Shown piece after piece: positions 1-7,449 of a DNA stretch of 33,071 nucleotides. Origin of the DNA: Bacillota bacterium (GTDB taxonomy: Bacteria > Bacillota > Clostridia > Oscillospirales > Acutalibacteraceae). The position numbers and the translations under genes are program-made. Each line of letters begins with the position of its first letter. Positions within the stretch are counted from its first letter, which is position 1. The stretch is taken from NCBI GenBank assembly GCA_023418995.1, contig JAEZYP010000009.1, positions 1 to 33,071 of the forward strand. The letters run 5' to 3'. The notes under the pieces are model-generated. The model ran no database searches and was not told the DNA's origin. It saw only the letters and a program-made list of their open reading frames with translations.

Positions 1-2
1 GC

Positions 3-707
3 CACGAAGCAATTATTCCGCGTGAAATTTTTATGCAGGTGCAGGAAGAATTGGTGAGGCGACGTTTGGTGCATCAAAGCCCGAACGGGAAGAACCGAGT
101 CTTCAGTAGCAGCCACTGCCTGTCGAATATCGTTTTCTGCGGCTGCTGCGGAGAGTTTTACCGCAGGATTCATTGGTATAACCGTGGCAAGAAGTCCATC
201 GTCTGGCGGTGCATCAGCCGACTTGAAAACACCGGGCTATTCTGCGACGCTCGAACCGTGCCGGAAAGTAAGATCGAGCAGGTACTGATTGCCGCCATTA
301 ATCAGGCATGGTGTGGCAAGGACACCTTCCTCGCCACCCTGCAAAGAAACATCGAAACCGTTCTGGAATCCGAAAAAAGCCAGCCACTTACCGATGTCGA
401 CAAGCGGCTGGCCGAATTGCAGGAGGAACTTTTAAAGCGAACCGGCGCCCGAGCCGACTATGAGGACGTCGCCGAGGAGATTTACCGCCTGCGCGAGGAT
501 AAGCAGAAGCTTCAGCTGGAAAGCGCCGAGCGGGACGAACAGAAAAAGCGCATTGCCGACATGCGCACTTTCCTTCGGGAACAGCCCACCGCCATTACGG
601 AATACGACGAGCCGCTTGTCCGGCGACTGATTGAAAAAGTCACCATCTACGAGGACAAATTCGCCGTTGAATTCAAGTCCGGTGTGACGGTGAATGTGGA
701 TGAATAG
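3..707 (+). CDS. Large serine recombinase, C-terminal part (5' truncated by window edge)
   Basis: The reading frame is open from base 3, upstream of the first ATG at 33, and encodes HEAIIPREIF, which resembles the segment before the zinc-ribbon domain of large serine recombinases. A zinc beta-ribbon follows (CGCCG, then WRC and FC further on), then a long charged region rich in E, K and R that is probably the coiled coil. The end reads VRRLIEKVTIYEDKFAVEFKSGV, typical of the C-terminus of this family. The catalytic serine domain would lie outside the window. These enzymes integrate and excise phages and integrative elements. It converges with the AbiH/DUF3800 unit, and a hairpin terminator lies directly after its stop. 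The family assignment is confident; which element it mobilises is inference. Confidence 0.88.
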   Translation, partial: HEAIIPREIFMQVQEELVRRRLVHQSPNGKNRVFSSSHCLSNIVFCGCCGEFYRRIHWYNRGKKSIVWRCISRLENTGLFCDARTVPESKIEQVLIAAINQAWCGKDTFLATLQRNIETVLESEKSQPLTDVDKRLAELQEELLKRTGARADYEDVAEEIYRLREDKQKLQLESAERDEQKKRIADMRTFLREQPTAITEYDEPLVRRLIEKVTIYEDKFAVEFKSGVTVNVDE

Positions 708-747
708 CAAATGGCTCTGCCTAATAAACGGCAGGGCCATTTGTTGT
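708..747 (+). terminator. Hairpin terminator between the recombinase and abiH
   Basis: A 14-bp stem (708-721 with 730-743, one G-T pair) with an 8-nt loop is followed by the T-rich TTGTTTAT. It starts at the recombinase stop codon. The abiH gene converges on it from the right, so it may stop both transcripts, although the minus-strand T tract is poor. Confidence 0.8.
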
Positions 748-1662
748 TTATAAGTCATAAAACTCATTTGATGGAACTATATTAATTCTTGATATATCGA
801 TTCCACAAGAAATTAAATGGTTCTTCATTTGCTCTTTTTCATCATTTTTGTAATAATAGACTTTCCAATTTGCTTTCTGAGAAGTGAAGATATCGATGTT
901 TTGAAAATACGGCATATCCACACCAGCAAGTGAATGACCGATAACCATAATTTCATCAACACCCTTTTCTGTTAAAGGAAGCAACCTATGCATATATTTG
1001 TTTACGTCTTTGTATGTACTAACATAATAATCTTCTACAGCTTTACAAATGCTAATTTCCTTTTCATCGAATAACCTTTCTGCTCCTTGTCGTTTCTCTT
1101 GAATTTTTTCAATTCGCGTTTTATTTCCATGTCCTAAAATTGGCTCACCATGCCGTTCACGCAAAGAACCATGAATGTGGATTATTTTTTCTTCACTGAT
1201 TTTATATACCGTTTCAAGAACTGCGGTATAATTAAAGCTTACGTAGAACGCATCATTCATTTCATTTATTATTGAGCTTTTTCTCTCTACATCACGAATG
1301 CGTATTGTGCGAACCCATTGTTTAAGATATCTAGCCAGCATTTGGATATACTGATATTCTTCACTAAAATAATCATATAAAGTATCTTCAATGCCTACAT
1401 CTCCACTTTCCAAATCCATGTCTATGCTGACAGCTTGTTCGATAATCACATCTTCATCGATATTTGCAAGGTTCGTTTCTAACTCATTCCAAAGCAGCTT
1501 TTGTTTGGCGGCTTCATCCATTTTAGGGTAGATGTAATAATGTTCCTCAAAGGCATTTAAGAATTCGGGATAGAGGTTTTCTAAATACATTCTAAAATCC
1601 CAGTATGAAGTGGATAATCCATGACCTTTATCAAATCCATTACCTATAATAAATAGTTTCAC
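748..1662 (-). CDS. abiH: AbiH-family abortive infection protein
   Basis: 304 residues from the GTG at 1662. This start is preceded by GGAG at 9-nt spacing and puts the family signature KLFIIGNGFDKGHG at the N-terminus; an upstream in-frame TTG at 1686 lacks a comparable site. AbiH-type landmarks visible in order are the N-terminal IIGNGFD..HG..T.Y..F nucleotide-binding-like motif, a central SFNYT followed by HIHG, and a late VIGHSLAGVDMPYF. AbiH proteins were described in lactococci as phage abortive-infection factors; their fold relates to SIR2-like nucleotide-binding domains. It lies 95 bp downstream of the DUF3800-like gene on the same strand, so the two are probably co-transcribed. It is visibly more AT-rich than the core genes to the right, which fits horizontal acquisition. 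Target and mechanism cannot be read from the sequence. Confidence 0.85.
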   Translation of the reverse strand: MKLFIIGNGFDKGHGLSTSYWDFRMYLENLYPEFLNAFEEHYYIYPKMDEAAKQKLLWNELETNLANIDEDVIIEQAVSIDMDLESGDVGIEDTLYDYFSEEYQYIQMLARYLKQWVRTIRIRDVERKSSIINEMNDAFYVSFNYTAVLETVYKISEEKIIHIHGSLRERHGEPILGHGNKTRIEKIQEKRQGAERLFDEKEISICKAVEDYYVSTYKDVNKYMHRLLPLTEKGVDEIMVIGHSLAGVDMPYFQNIDIFTSQKANWKVYYYKNDEKEQMKNHLISCGIDISRINIVPSNEFYDL

Positions 1663-1757
1663 TTTTAAGTACTCCACATAAAACAATCGTCAAAGTTTGA
1701 TGGGTTCCAAACTAATACTTGCTTCTTACAACACAACTTGCTTATTTGAGTATTTCA

Positions 1758-3275
1758 TTATAAAAAATCGGCAGCATATCCGTCTTTCGTCTTTGAAAAC
1801 ACAACTTTAGATGGGAACACGTTCTCGCCCATATTTGCTAAACCAACTAAAGTCATCGCCCATTCAGATAACTCTCTTGGAATTCGATAGCATTTTACTT
1901 CGTCTTCTTCTACAATCGTAACTACTGGAATCATTTCTTTACTTAAGCCTACTGATAATACATCGAAGGTTTGGTGTCCGTTTTTTATTTCAAGCAAAGG
2001 TTGCCTGTCAATATCAAAGTATACCTTCGCACCTCGACGATTTATTACAAAACCATTAGATAAGTCATTATCTGTAACAGCATCAATTGGCAACGTCGGT
2101 ATTTGCCTGCCGTTTTTCATCTGTTCAAAATGCTCAGCAAGATGTTCACAACAATAAGCGTTGAAATACTCACCTTGCATATCAAGGTCTTTTTTTATAT
2201 CTTCCACCGATTTAAAATGATTCATGAAACCTAAGAGAGCAATGAGCACAATCAAATCATCCGAGTATGTTCCGGCAAACGACTTATACCATGCCTTGTT
2301 CAATTCAATGGTCACTCGGTGCAATTTCTTGTAAAGGGCAAGCTGTCTCTCATTGACGACGAACCAACTCTTATCGAGAATCTTCTTGTTTATCAGTTCT
2401 TCAGGCGAAGCATATTCCAGTGCGTTATGTAGTGCCTTAAGCAATTTTGAAATGATGCCTGCCAACATATCAGCCATACGAATTCCGCAGGAAGTCAATG
2501 AGTCTGCCTCGGAAACTGAGCGTAAGCCCACTCGTTCAGCGGCTTTTACCGTGTTGCTATTTTCGCCTTCCTGGTCTATGGTAATCGAATAATCATGAAT
2601 TCCTTTTTCACCCAGAAATTTTCTAAATCCCACGAAAGCAATATCATAATTCCAGTCAATTGTTTTAATCGTGGACACGTCATCCAAGAGCAAGAGAATT
2701 TGGCTGAATTGCTCGATTTCCTTTTGCTTCAACGTTTCGTTTGCCTTATCTTTTTCGATTTGGGTTGTAAAGAAGTCTTTCAATAAACCAATAAGTTCAC
2801 CTGTATTATTATACATCCCCGCCATAATTTTGCTTGGCTGATACAAGACTATTGCCTTCGTAATGGAATATTTCATCGCATCCATATCCACGAAAAGGCT
2901 GTTTTCATAGTCCTCAAAAAGCTGATGAATGATGTATTCGATTTTGCTTGTGACAGCATAGTAGACAAGGATTCTTTCATCGAACAGCGTCAAGAAGTCC
3001 TCTAACAAGGAGAGGTTGTCAGCGTTCAAGGAGGCAAAACCACTTTTTAGTTGGCTTTGCTTGATAGTAGTGCTTTTTAGTTCGCCGTTTGACTTCCTGT
3101 GCTGATACTTAGACTCAAACGCTGCGTATCCTTCATACAAGCCTGCCTGATTGATGGAGAGCCAACCGACGACAACGGCAATAAAGCTGTCGAAGTAATT
3201 CTCCGCAGTAATGGTTTTGTGGTTGATTTTCCGGCTATGCTCAGATTCATCATAGTAAAAACTGTATTTGCTCAT
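1758..3275 (-). CDS. DUF3800-like protein, probable defence partner of AbiH
   Basis: 505 residues. The ATG at 3275 has a strong AAAGGAGG site just upstream. The N-terminus SKYSFYYDESEHS resembles the start of DUF3800 proteins (Y-x-D-E-S), which carry an RNase H-like fold. Further acidic positions appear in LLLDDVSTIKTIDW and in CGIRMADMLAGIIS, the latter resembling the family's conserved DxxA/G segment. The last ~100 residues (YFDIDRQPLLEIKNGHQTF onward) do not resemble DUF3800 and may be a separate domain. At 505 residues it is roughly twice the size of simple DUF3800 proteins. It is the first gene of a two-gene unit with abiH. DUF3800 genes are frequent in defence islands; nuclease activity is an inference. 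The assignment rests on motif resemblance only. Confidence 0.6.
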   Translation of the reverse strand: MSKYSFYYDESEHSRKINHKTITAENYFDSFIAVVVGWLSINQAGLYEGYAAFESKYQHRKSNGELKSTTIKQSQLKSGFASLNADNLSLLEDFLTLFDERILVYYAVTSKIEYIIHQLFEDYENSLFVDMDAMKYSITKAIVLYQPSKIMAGMYNNTGELIGLLKDFFTTQIEKDKANETLKQKEIEQFSQILLLLDDVSTIKTIDWNYDIAFVGFRKFLGEKGIHDYSITIDQEGENSNTVKAAERVGLRSVSEADSLTSCGIRMADMLAGIISKLLKALHNALEYASPEELINKKILDKSWFVVNERQLALYKKLHRVTIELNKAWYKSFAGTYSDDLIVLIALLGFMNHFKSVEDIKKDLDMQGEYFNAYCCEHLAEHFEQMKNGRQIPTLPIDAVTDNDLSNGFVINRRGAKVYFDIDRQPLLEIKNGHQTFDVLSVGLSKEMIPVVTIVEEDEVKCYRIPRELSEWAMTLVGLANMGENVFPSKVVFSKTKDGYAADFL

Positions 3276-3633
3276 CGGCTGCCTCCTTTCGTGGCGTGGT
3301 AATTCATCATTGCTTTACTTTGACGGCATATATCATTTCCCCAGATAACTTATTAAGCACATATTACCAAAGAAATTGTTGATTATCTATTTGATTAGTT
3401 CCCACGCATACGCCAAAATCCGAAAAACATCTATCCTGTTCTCTCACCAAGCCCCAAAAACGCAAAACATCTATTCTGTCCTGTCGTGAAAGCCCGTTAT
3501 CAATCCTGTTCTCTCGCCAACGGAATCCGAACCGATAGACTGATTCCCTTGCACAGGTTAAATCACGTTTTAGCGTACAGTTTAAAAACCTCAAAATCAC
3601 AGAAATGGCTTACTTACTGGGTTTTCTGTACAC
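3276..3633. other. Intergenic region at the probable element/chromosome boundary
   Basis: No convincing gene. The stretch lies between the start of the DUF3800-like gene and the stop of rlmD and contains the degenerate repeat cluster listed separately. A 78-codon minus-strand reading frame (3364-3600) lacks a ribosome binding site. If an element is integrated at the 3' end of rlmD, its right attachment site should be here or in the last codons of rlmD; I cannot define it without the left end. Confidence 0.5.
3424..3520. repeat. Three degenerate ~25-bp direct repeats
   Basis: Copies at 3424-3455, 3464-3495 and 3497-3520 share the pattern ATC-ATCCTGTTCTCTCxCCAA. Copies 1 and 3 share ATCCTGTTCTCTC exactly (3433 and 3503), and copy 2 has ATTCTGTCCTGTC (3473). 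The offsets are 40 and 30 bp. They could be protein-binding sites near an attachment site or a decayed repeat. The function is unknown. Confidence 0.45.
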
Positions 3634-4998
3634 TCACTCTTTTACCCTTGACATCAATACTACCGTCTCAACGTGCGCTGTCCTTGGGAACATATCCACC
3701 GGTATGGCGGCTTGCGGCTCGTAGCCCTTGGAGGCGAAAAGCTTAAGGTCGCGCGCTAAAGTCGCGGGGTCGCAGGAAACATAGACCACGCGCTTTGGGG
3801 TCATTTGCACGACTGTCTCAATGAGCTCCGAATCGCAGCCCTTGCGCGGAGGGTCAAGAATGATGACATCCGGCTTTTCACCCCTTCCGGAAAGCATGGC
3901 CGCGGCTTTTGCGGCATCCATACATAAGAATTCCGCGTTATGGATTCCGTTTAGCGCGGCGTTCTTTTTCGCGTCCTCTACCGCCTGCGGAACCAGCTCT
4001 ACTCCGATCACCTTTCCTGCCTTATCTGCCATAGAAAGCCCGATGGTACCCGTGCCGCAGTACAAATCGAGCAGGGTCTCACTTCCGGTAAGCGCGGCAT
4101 ACTCACCGGCAATGGCATAAAGGCGTTCCGCCTGGTCTCGGTTGACCTGATAAAAGGACATTGGCGAGATGTTGAATTTGAGTCCGCACAGAATATCGGT
4201 GATATGATCGCCGCCCCACACAGTTCTGTTCTTTTTGCCTAAGATAACATTTGTCTTTTCACGATTCACGTTAATGATGACACTTTTCAGACCTGGCACC
4301 TCTTTTCGCAGAAGCTCGACCAGTTCCGGCTCATGGTGCACACCGTTCCCATTGACAACAATGCATACCATCACTTCCCCGGTCGCGCTCGCCTGACGCA
4401 GGTACAGGTGGCGGAGTCTGCCCTTTCCGGTTTCCTCACGGTAACCATCCTCTCCGCTTTGTTGCGCCCATTCCTGAAACGCCTCCATAGCGGCGGTAAA
4501 GACCTGGGGTTGCAAATTACAGAAATCACACGGAATAATACGATGACTGTGGCTTGCAAAAAAACCCATCTGGATTTTCCCGTCGATTTCCCCGACAGGA
4601 ATCTGAGCCTTGTTCCGGTAATGCTCCGGGTTCTCCGCACCCACGATGGGGTTTATTTTTAGATTGCGGAAGCCTCCGATGCGCACCAGGGCATCCTGAA
4701 CACGCTGCTGCTTGGAGCACAGCTCCGCTTCGTATCCGATATGACGGTAAACGCATCCTCCGCATCGGGCAAACTGCGGGCAGTCCACCGCTATGCGGTC
4801 CCGCGAAGGCTCGAGGATGCTTTCAAGCTTGCCAAAAGCATAGGTCTTCGCTGTTTTTAAAATCCTGACCCGCAGCCTGTCCCCGGCGGCAGCCAGCGGC
4901 ACAAAGACCGCAATTTCCTTATATCGCCCGACTCCGCTGCCCTCTGCGGTATATCCGGTTATCTCCAGCTCAATGCTATCGTTCTTCTTTAAATCCAT
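3634..4998 (-). CDS. rlmD: 23S rRNA (uracil-C5) methyltransferase, RumA/RlmD family
   Basis: 454 residues from the ATG at 4998, which has ACAGGAG 5 nt upstream; an in-frame GTG at 5013 lies inside that site and is less likely. An N-terminal TRAM domain (about 1-60) is followed by an iron-sulfur cysteine motif C73, C79, C82 (CPQFARCGGC) with a further candidate ligand near C157/C160. The C-terminal Rossmann methyltransferase domain has LLDLYCGTGTIGLS for SAM binding, LDPPRKG, and VSCDPATLARD with the catalytic cysteine, and ends TAHVETVVLMSR. The enzyme methylates a specific uracil in 23S rRNA; Firmicute members may be RlmCD with two sites. Its 3' end faces the recombinase-bearing region. Confidence 0.92.
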   Translation of the reverse strand: MDLKKNDSIELEITGYTAEGSGVGRYKEIAVFVPLAAAGDRLRVRILKTAKTYAFGKLESILEPSRDRIAVDCPQFARCGGCVYRHIGYEAELCSKQQRVQDALVRIGGFRNLKINPIVGAENPEHYRNKAQIPVGEIDGKIQMGFFASHSHRIIPCDFCNLQPQVFTAAMEAFQEWAQQSGEDGYREETGKGRLRHLYLRQASATGEVMVCIVVNGNGVHHEPELVELLRKEVPGLKSVIINVNREKTNVILGKKNRTVWGGDHITDILCGLKFNISPMSFYQVNRDQAERLYAIAGEYAALTGSETLLDLYCGTGTIGLSMADKAGKVIGVELVPQAVEDAKKNAALNGIHNAEFLCMDAAKAAAMLSGRGEKPDVIILDPPRKGCDSELIETVVQMTPKRVVYVSCDPATLARDLKLFASKGYEPQAAIPVDMFPRTAHVETVVLMSRVKE

Positions 4999-5119
4999 GT
5001 AATCTCCTGTCACTTTACGGCAGCCCGTATATTTCTATTTGTAATTAAATTCTATCAATTATTGTATCATTACACTCAATCAATTACAAGAACGACGCGC
5101 GAAAGCTCTTTAATTTCAC

Positions 5120-5148
5120 TTGACAAATTGCGGCGACACGAATATAAT
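5120..5148 (+). promoter_or_regulatory. Sigma-A promoter of the T-box/trpB2 transcript
   Basis: TTGACA (5120-5125), a 17-bp spacer and TATAAT (5143-5148): perfect consensus hexamers. The predicted start near 5155 coincides with the beginning of the T-box leader. Confidence 0.9.
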
Positions 5149-5154
5149 AAATCA

Positions 5155-5437
5155 AAAGAAAATCAAACCGGTGATTAAGAGTAGTAAGCGAGCACAGCGC
5201 TCATCAAGAGAGCCGCAGGCGGTGGAATTGCGGTGGAGCGGAGCTTGCCGAATGGACTTATGAGGGCAAGGCGAACGATTTTTATTTAGTAGCTTTTGAC
5301 GGGAACTCCGCCCGTTACCAAGGGAGCGTGCATATTGGTGCGCGAAACAAGAGGCGCCCAACGGCGCAATATGGGTGGTACCGCAGGAGCAATCGCTCTT
5401 GTCCCTAAGCTTTTAGGGGCAAGGGCGTTTTTATTTA
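5155..5437 (+). promoter_or_regulatory. T-box leader with tryptophan (UGG) specifier
   Basis: A canonical T-box. The Stem I base motif GATTAAGAGTAGTA is at 5172-5185. Apical GGTGGAA and CGGTGGAG motifs follow. The specifier loop reads GAA-UGG-A with the codon at 5253-5255, and it is followed by CTTATGAGGG as in many Firmicute T-boxes. The antiterminator T-box GGGTGGTACCGC starts at 5373, with the UGGU that pairs with the tRNA acceptor end at 5376-5379. The intrinsic terminator is at 5398-5437. Uncharged tRNA-Trp should stabilise the antiterminator and turn on the tryptophan synthase gene downstream. The specifier and the gene product agree with each other. Confidence 0.95.
5398..5437 (+). terminator. 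T-box intrinsic terminator
   Basis: An 11-bp stem (5398-5408 with 5413-5423, one G-T pair) and a GCTT loop, followed by GGCG and a TTTTTATTT tract. It is the regulated terminator of the leader, mutually exclusive with the antiterminator. Confidence 0.92.
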
Positions 5438-5471
5438 CTGATATGTGAACCAGAAGGAAAGGAGCTTTACC

Positions 5472-6839
5472 ATGGCAAAGATACCGCACCGCTTTAATTT
5501 AACTGAGGATCAAATGCCGACGCAATGGTATAACCTGCGCGCGGATATGAAAGAGCAGCCGGATCCGATGCTGAATCCCGGTACTCTGAAACCGATTCGA
5601 ACCGAGGAGCTTTATCCGATTTTCTGTGAAAAGCTCGCACAGCAGGAAACCGACAGCACCACACGCTACATTGACATTCCGGAGCCGATTCTCGATGTTT
5701 ACAAGGCTTATCGTCCATCGCCGCTCAGCCGAGCCTATAACCTTGAAAAGTATTTGGATACCCCGGCAAAAATCTATTTTAAATTTGAGGGCAACAACAC
5801 TTCCGGCAGCCACAAGCTTAATTCCGCCGTCGCACAGGTATATTACGCAAAAGAACAGGGACTGACCAGCCTGACAACTGAAACGGGCGCCGGTCAGTGG
5901 GGCACCGCGCTGGCGGAGGCCTGCTCATACTTCGGAATGGACCTGACCGTATTCATGGTAAAAGCGTCCTACAACCAGAAGCCGTACCGCAAGGCGATCA
6001 TTCAGACCTTCGGCGCAAATGTCATTCCAAGCCCAAGCGACACCACACAGGTAGGCCGCTCGATTCTGGCTACAGACCCCGATACCACCGGCAGCCTCGG
6101 CTGTGCAATCTCAGAGGCGGTTGAAAAATCCACCACTACTGAGAATTGCCGCTACGTGCTCGGCTCTGTTCTGAACCAAGTCGTTTTGCATCAGTCCATT
6201 ATCGGTCTCGAATGCAAGAAAGCAATGGAGCTGCTGGATGAGTACCCCGATATTATCATCGGCTGCGCGGGCGGAGGTTCCAATCTCGGAGGTTTGATTG
6301 CGCCGTTTATGCAGGATAAGCTGACCGGAAAAGCAAATCCTCATTTTATCGCGGTAGAACCGGCCTCCTGCCCTTCCCTAACGCGCGGACGTTACGCCTA
6401 CGATTTTTGCGATACCGGAAAGGTGACTCCGCTTGCAAAAATGTATACCCTGGGCAGCGGCTTCATCCCATCTGCGAACCACGCGGGCGGTCTCCGCTAC
6501 CACGGAATGTCCCCCATTATTTCCAAGCTGTATCATGACGGTTTTCTGGATGAAGCACGCTCGGCGGAACAGACAAGGGTGTTTGACGCGGCAACACTGT
6601 TTGCCAAGGTCGAAACAATTCTGCCTGCACCGGAAAGCGCGCACGCAATCCGTGCCGCAATCGATGAGGCCCTTCGCTGCAAGGAAACCGGTGAGGCGAA
6701 AACCATCCTGTTCGGTCTGACCGGCACCGGATATTTCGACATGGCAGCTTACACTGCTTATATGGAACACAAAATGACGGATTATATCCCGACGGACGAG
6801 GATTTGGAGCCAGGGTTTGATACGCTGCCTAAGCTATAG
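5472..6839 (+). CDS. trpB: Tryptophan synthase beta chain, TrpB2 type
   Basis: 455 residues from the ATG at 5472, with AAAGGAG at 5457-5464; the in-frame GTG at 5445 is upstream of that site. A PLP-dependent fold type II enzyme: the PLP lysine is K115 in SGSHKLNS, TETGAGQWG lies at about 136-144, and the glycine-rich phosphate loop CAGGGSN is at about 265-271. The length and the long N-terminal extension match the TrpB2 subgroup rather than TrpB1. It converts indole (or indole made by a partner) plus L-serine to L-tryptophan. No trpA or other trp gene is adjacent, so it may salvage free indole or act with a distant TrpA. The tryptophan T-box supports the biosynthetic role. The stop codon lies within the inverted-repeat end of a mobile element (see 6835-6994). 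Confidence 0.92.
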   Translation: MAKIPHRFNLTEDQMPTQWYNLRADMKEQPDPMLNPGTLKPIRTEELYPIFCEKLAQQETDSTTRYIDIPEPILDVYKAYRPSPLSRAYNLEKYLDTPAKIYFKFEGNNTSGSHKLNSAVAQVYYAKEQGLTSLTTETGAGQWGTALAEACSYFGMDLTVFMVKASYNQKPYRKAIIQTFGANVIPSPSDTTQVGRSILATDPDTTGSLGCAISEAVEKSTTTENCRYVLGSVLNQVVLHQSIIGLECKKAMELLDEYPDIIIGCAGGGSNLGGLIAPFMQDKLTGKANPHFIAVEPASCPSLTRGRYAYDFCDTGKVTPLAKMYTLGSGFIPSANHAGGLRYHGMSPIISKLYHDGFLDEARSAEQTRVFDAATLFAKVETILPAPESAHAIRAAIDEALRCKETGEAKTILFGLTGTGYFDMAAYTAYMEHKMTDYIPTDEDLEPGFDTLPKL

Positions 6840-6994
6840 GCGATTAACTTTAAAAACGGCTAAGTATTTGAGCGTATATTTTTCGTGATGTAAAGCGGAC
6901 GACGAAGTCAGGCTGGCGCCTGGCGAGGAGGACAACGCAGCAACACAGAAAATAGACCGCAAAGACTGGTTGATTTTGGAGTTAATTGACTATA
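6835..6994. mobile_element. MITE-like element, copy 1
   Basis: A 160-bp element with imperfect terminal inverted repeats: the left end TATAGGCGATTAACTTTAAA matches the reverse complement of the right end TTTTGGAGTTAATTGACTATA at most positions. The body contains CGTGATGTAA, GCGGACGACGAA, the palindromic CAGGCTGGCGCCTGG and AGACCGCAAAGACTGG, all shared with the copies at 18735 and 25353. It has no coding capacity. It begins 2 codons before the end of trpB2, so the last Leu codon and the TAG come from the element. The TA-rich ends suggest TA-targeted insertion, but this is inference. Confidence 0.8.
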
Positions 6995-7280
6995 GAATAT
7001 AAATCATTCAAGCTTAAGCCGACTTAATCGATCGTAAGTACTCATAAGTCCTTTCCACAAAATTTCTCTTTAAACGGGACTGACACACCATTTTGCGGGA
7101 TGTCAGTCCCGCCTAGCTTTTTTACTAAATTTTTCGATAAAAAAGCAGCTGTGTTTGATGCCAAAAAAATTGCCCTACGATAATTTACGAAAACCGTTAG
7201 TCAATAATAACTAAATCTCAACAAGCAAAAACTACAATTTATACAATAAAGAGATTGTTTGGGAATTCTCCGGGAAAGCG
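6995..7280. other. Intergenic region between trpB2/MITE and the small RNA gene
   Basis: AT-rich, with no reading frame carrying a ribosome binding site. It contains the terminator at 7075-7123 and otherwise no structure that I can assign. Confidence 0.6.
7075..7123 (+). terminator. Terminator of the trpB2 transcript
   Basis: A perfect 11-bp stem CGGGACTGACA (7075-7085) with TGTCAGTCCCG (7101-7111), a 15-nt loop and a T6 run at 7118-7123. It lies 236 bp after the trpB2 stop because the MITE sits in between. Confidence 0.85.
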
Positions 7281-7309
7281 TTGACACTAGGAAATATGGG
7301 GATTATAAT
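7281..7309 (+). promoter_or_regulatory. Perfect sigma-A promoter of a candidate small RNA
   Basis: TTGACA (7281-7286), a 17-bp spacer and TATAAT (7304-7309). No coding sequence on the plus strand follows for more than 4 kb; the transcript would run into the hairpin terminator at 7416-7447. Confidence 0.88.
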
Positions 7310-7315
7310 GAAATC

Positions 7316-7448
7316 ACAAAATAAATAAAAAAACAGCAATTCAAAGTTTTTATTACGATTACAAGACTTGTGGTTGGATGACCACAACCTTTTCAATACA
7401 ACTCCTCCCCATAAAGCAAAGACCGGCATAGCCGGTCTTTGCTTTTTA
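7316..7448 (+). ncRNA. Candidate small regulatory RNA, ~130 nt, with a C-rich anti-Shine-Dalgarno motif
   Basis: Defined by a perfect promoter (7281-7309) and a perfect 12-bp intrinsic terminator (7416-7442 plus T5). No ribosome binding site with a start codon lies between them. It contains a 7-bp hairpin TTGTGGT/ACCACAA (7368-7374 with 7381-7387, 6-nt loop). A single-stranded-looking segment with CTCCTCCCC (7402-7410) follows, complementary to Shine-Dalgarno sequences. Gram-positive trans-acting small RNAs often use such C-rich loops to block ribosome binding. I do not recognise it as a known family; 6S RNA, SRP RNA and tmRNA do not fit in size or motifs. Confidence 0.7.
7416..7447 (+). terminator. 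Terminator of the candidate small RNA
   Basis: A perfect 12-bp stem GCAAAGACCGGC / GCCGGTCTTTGC (7416-7427 with 7431-7442), a 3-nt loop and T5. In the other direction it is followed by TTTATGG and could also help end the PBP transcript. Confidence 0.9.
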
Positions 7449-7449
7449 T

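Noticed and set aside
3364..3600. 78-codon minus-strand frame over the degenerate repeats
   Set aside because: No ribosome site or recognisable domain; the repeated RENR/RQDR/REQDR pattern simply reflects the DNA repeats.
6835..6994. MITE copies interpreted as a conserved riboswitch or structured RNA
   Set aside because: They occur both downstream of a gene and in leaders, in different orientations relative to the genes, and have matching inverted ends, which fits a mobile repeat better.
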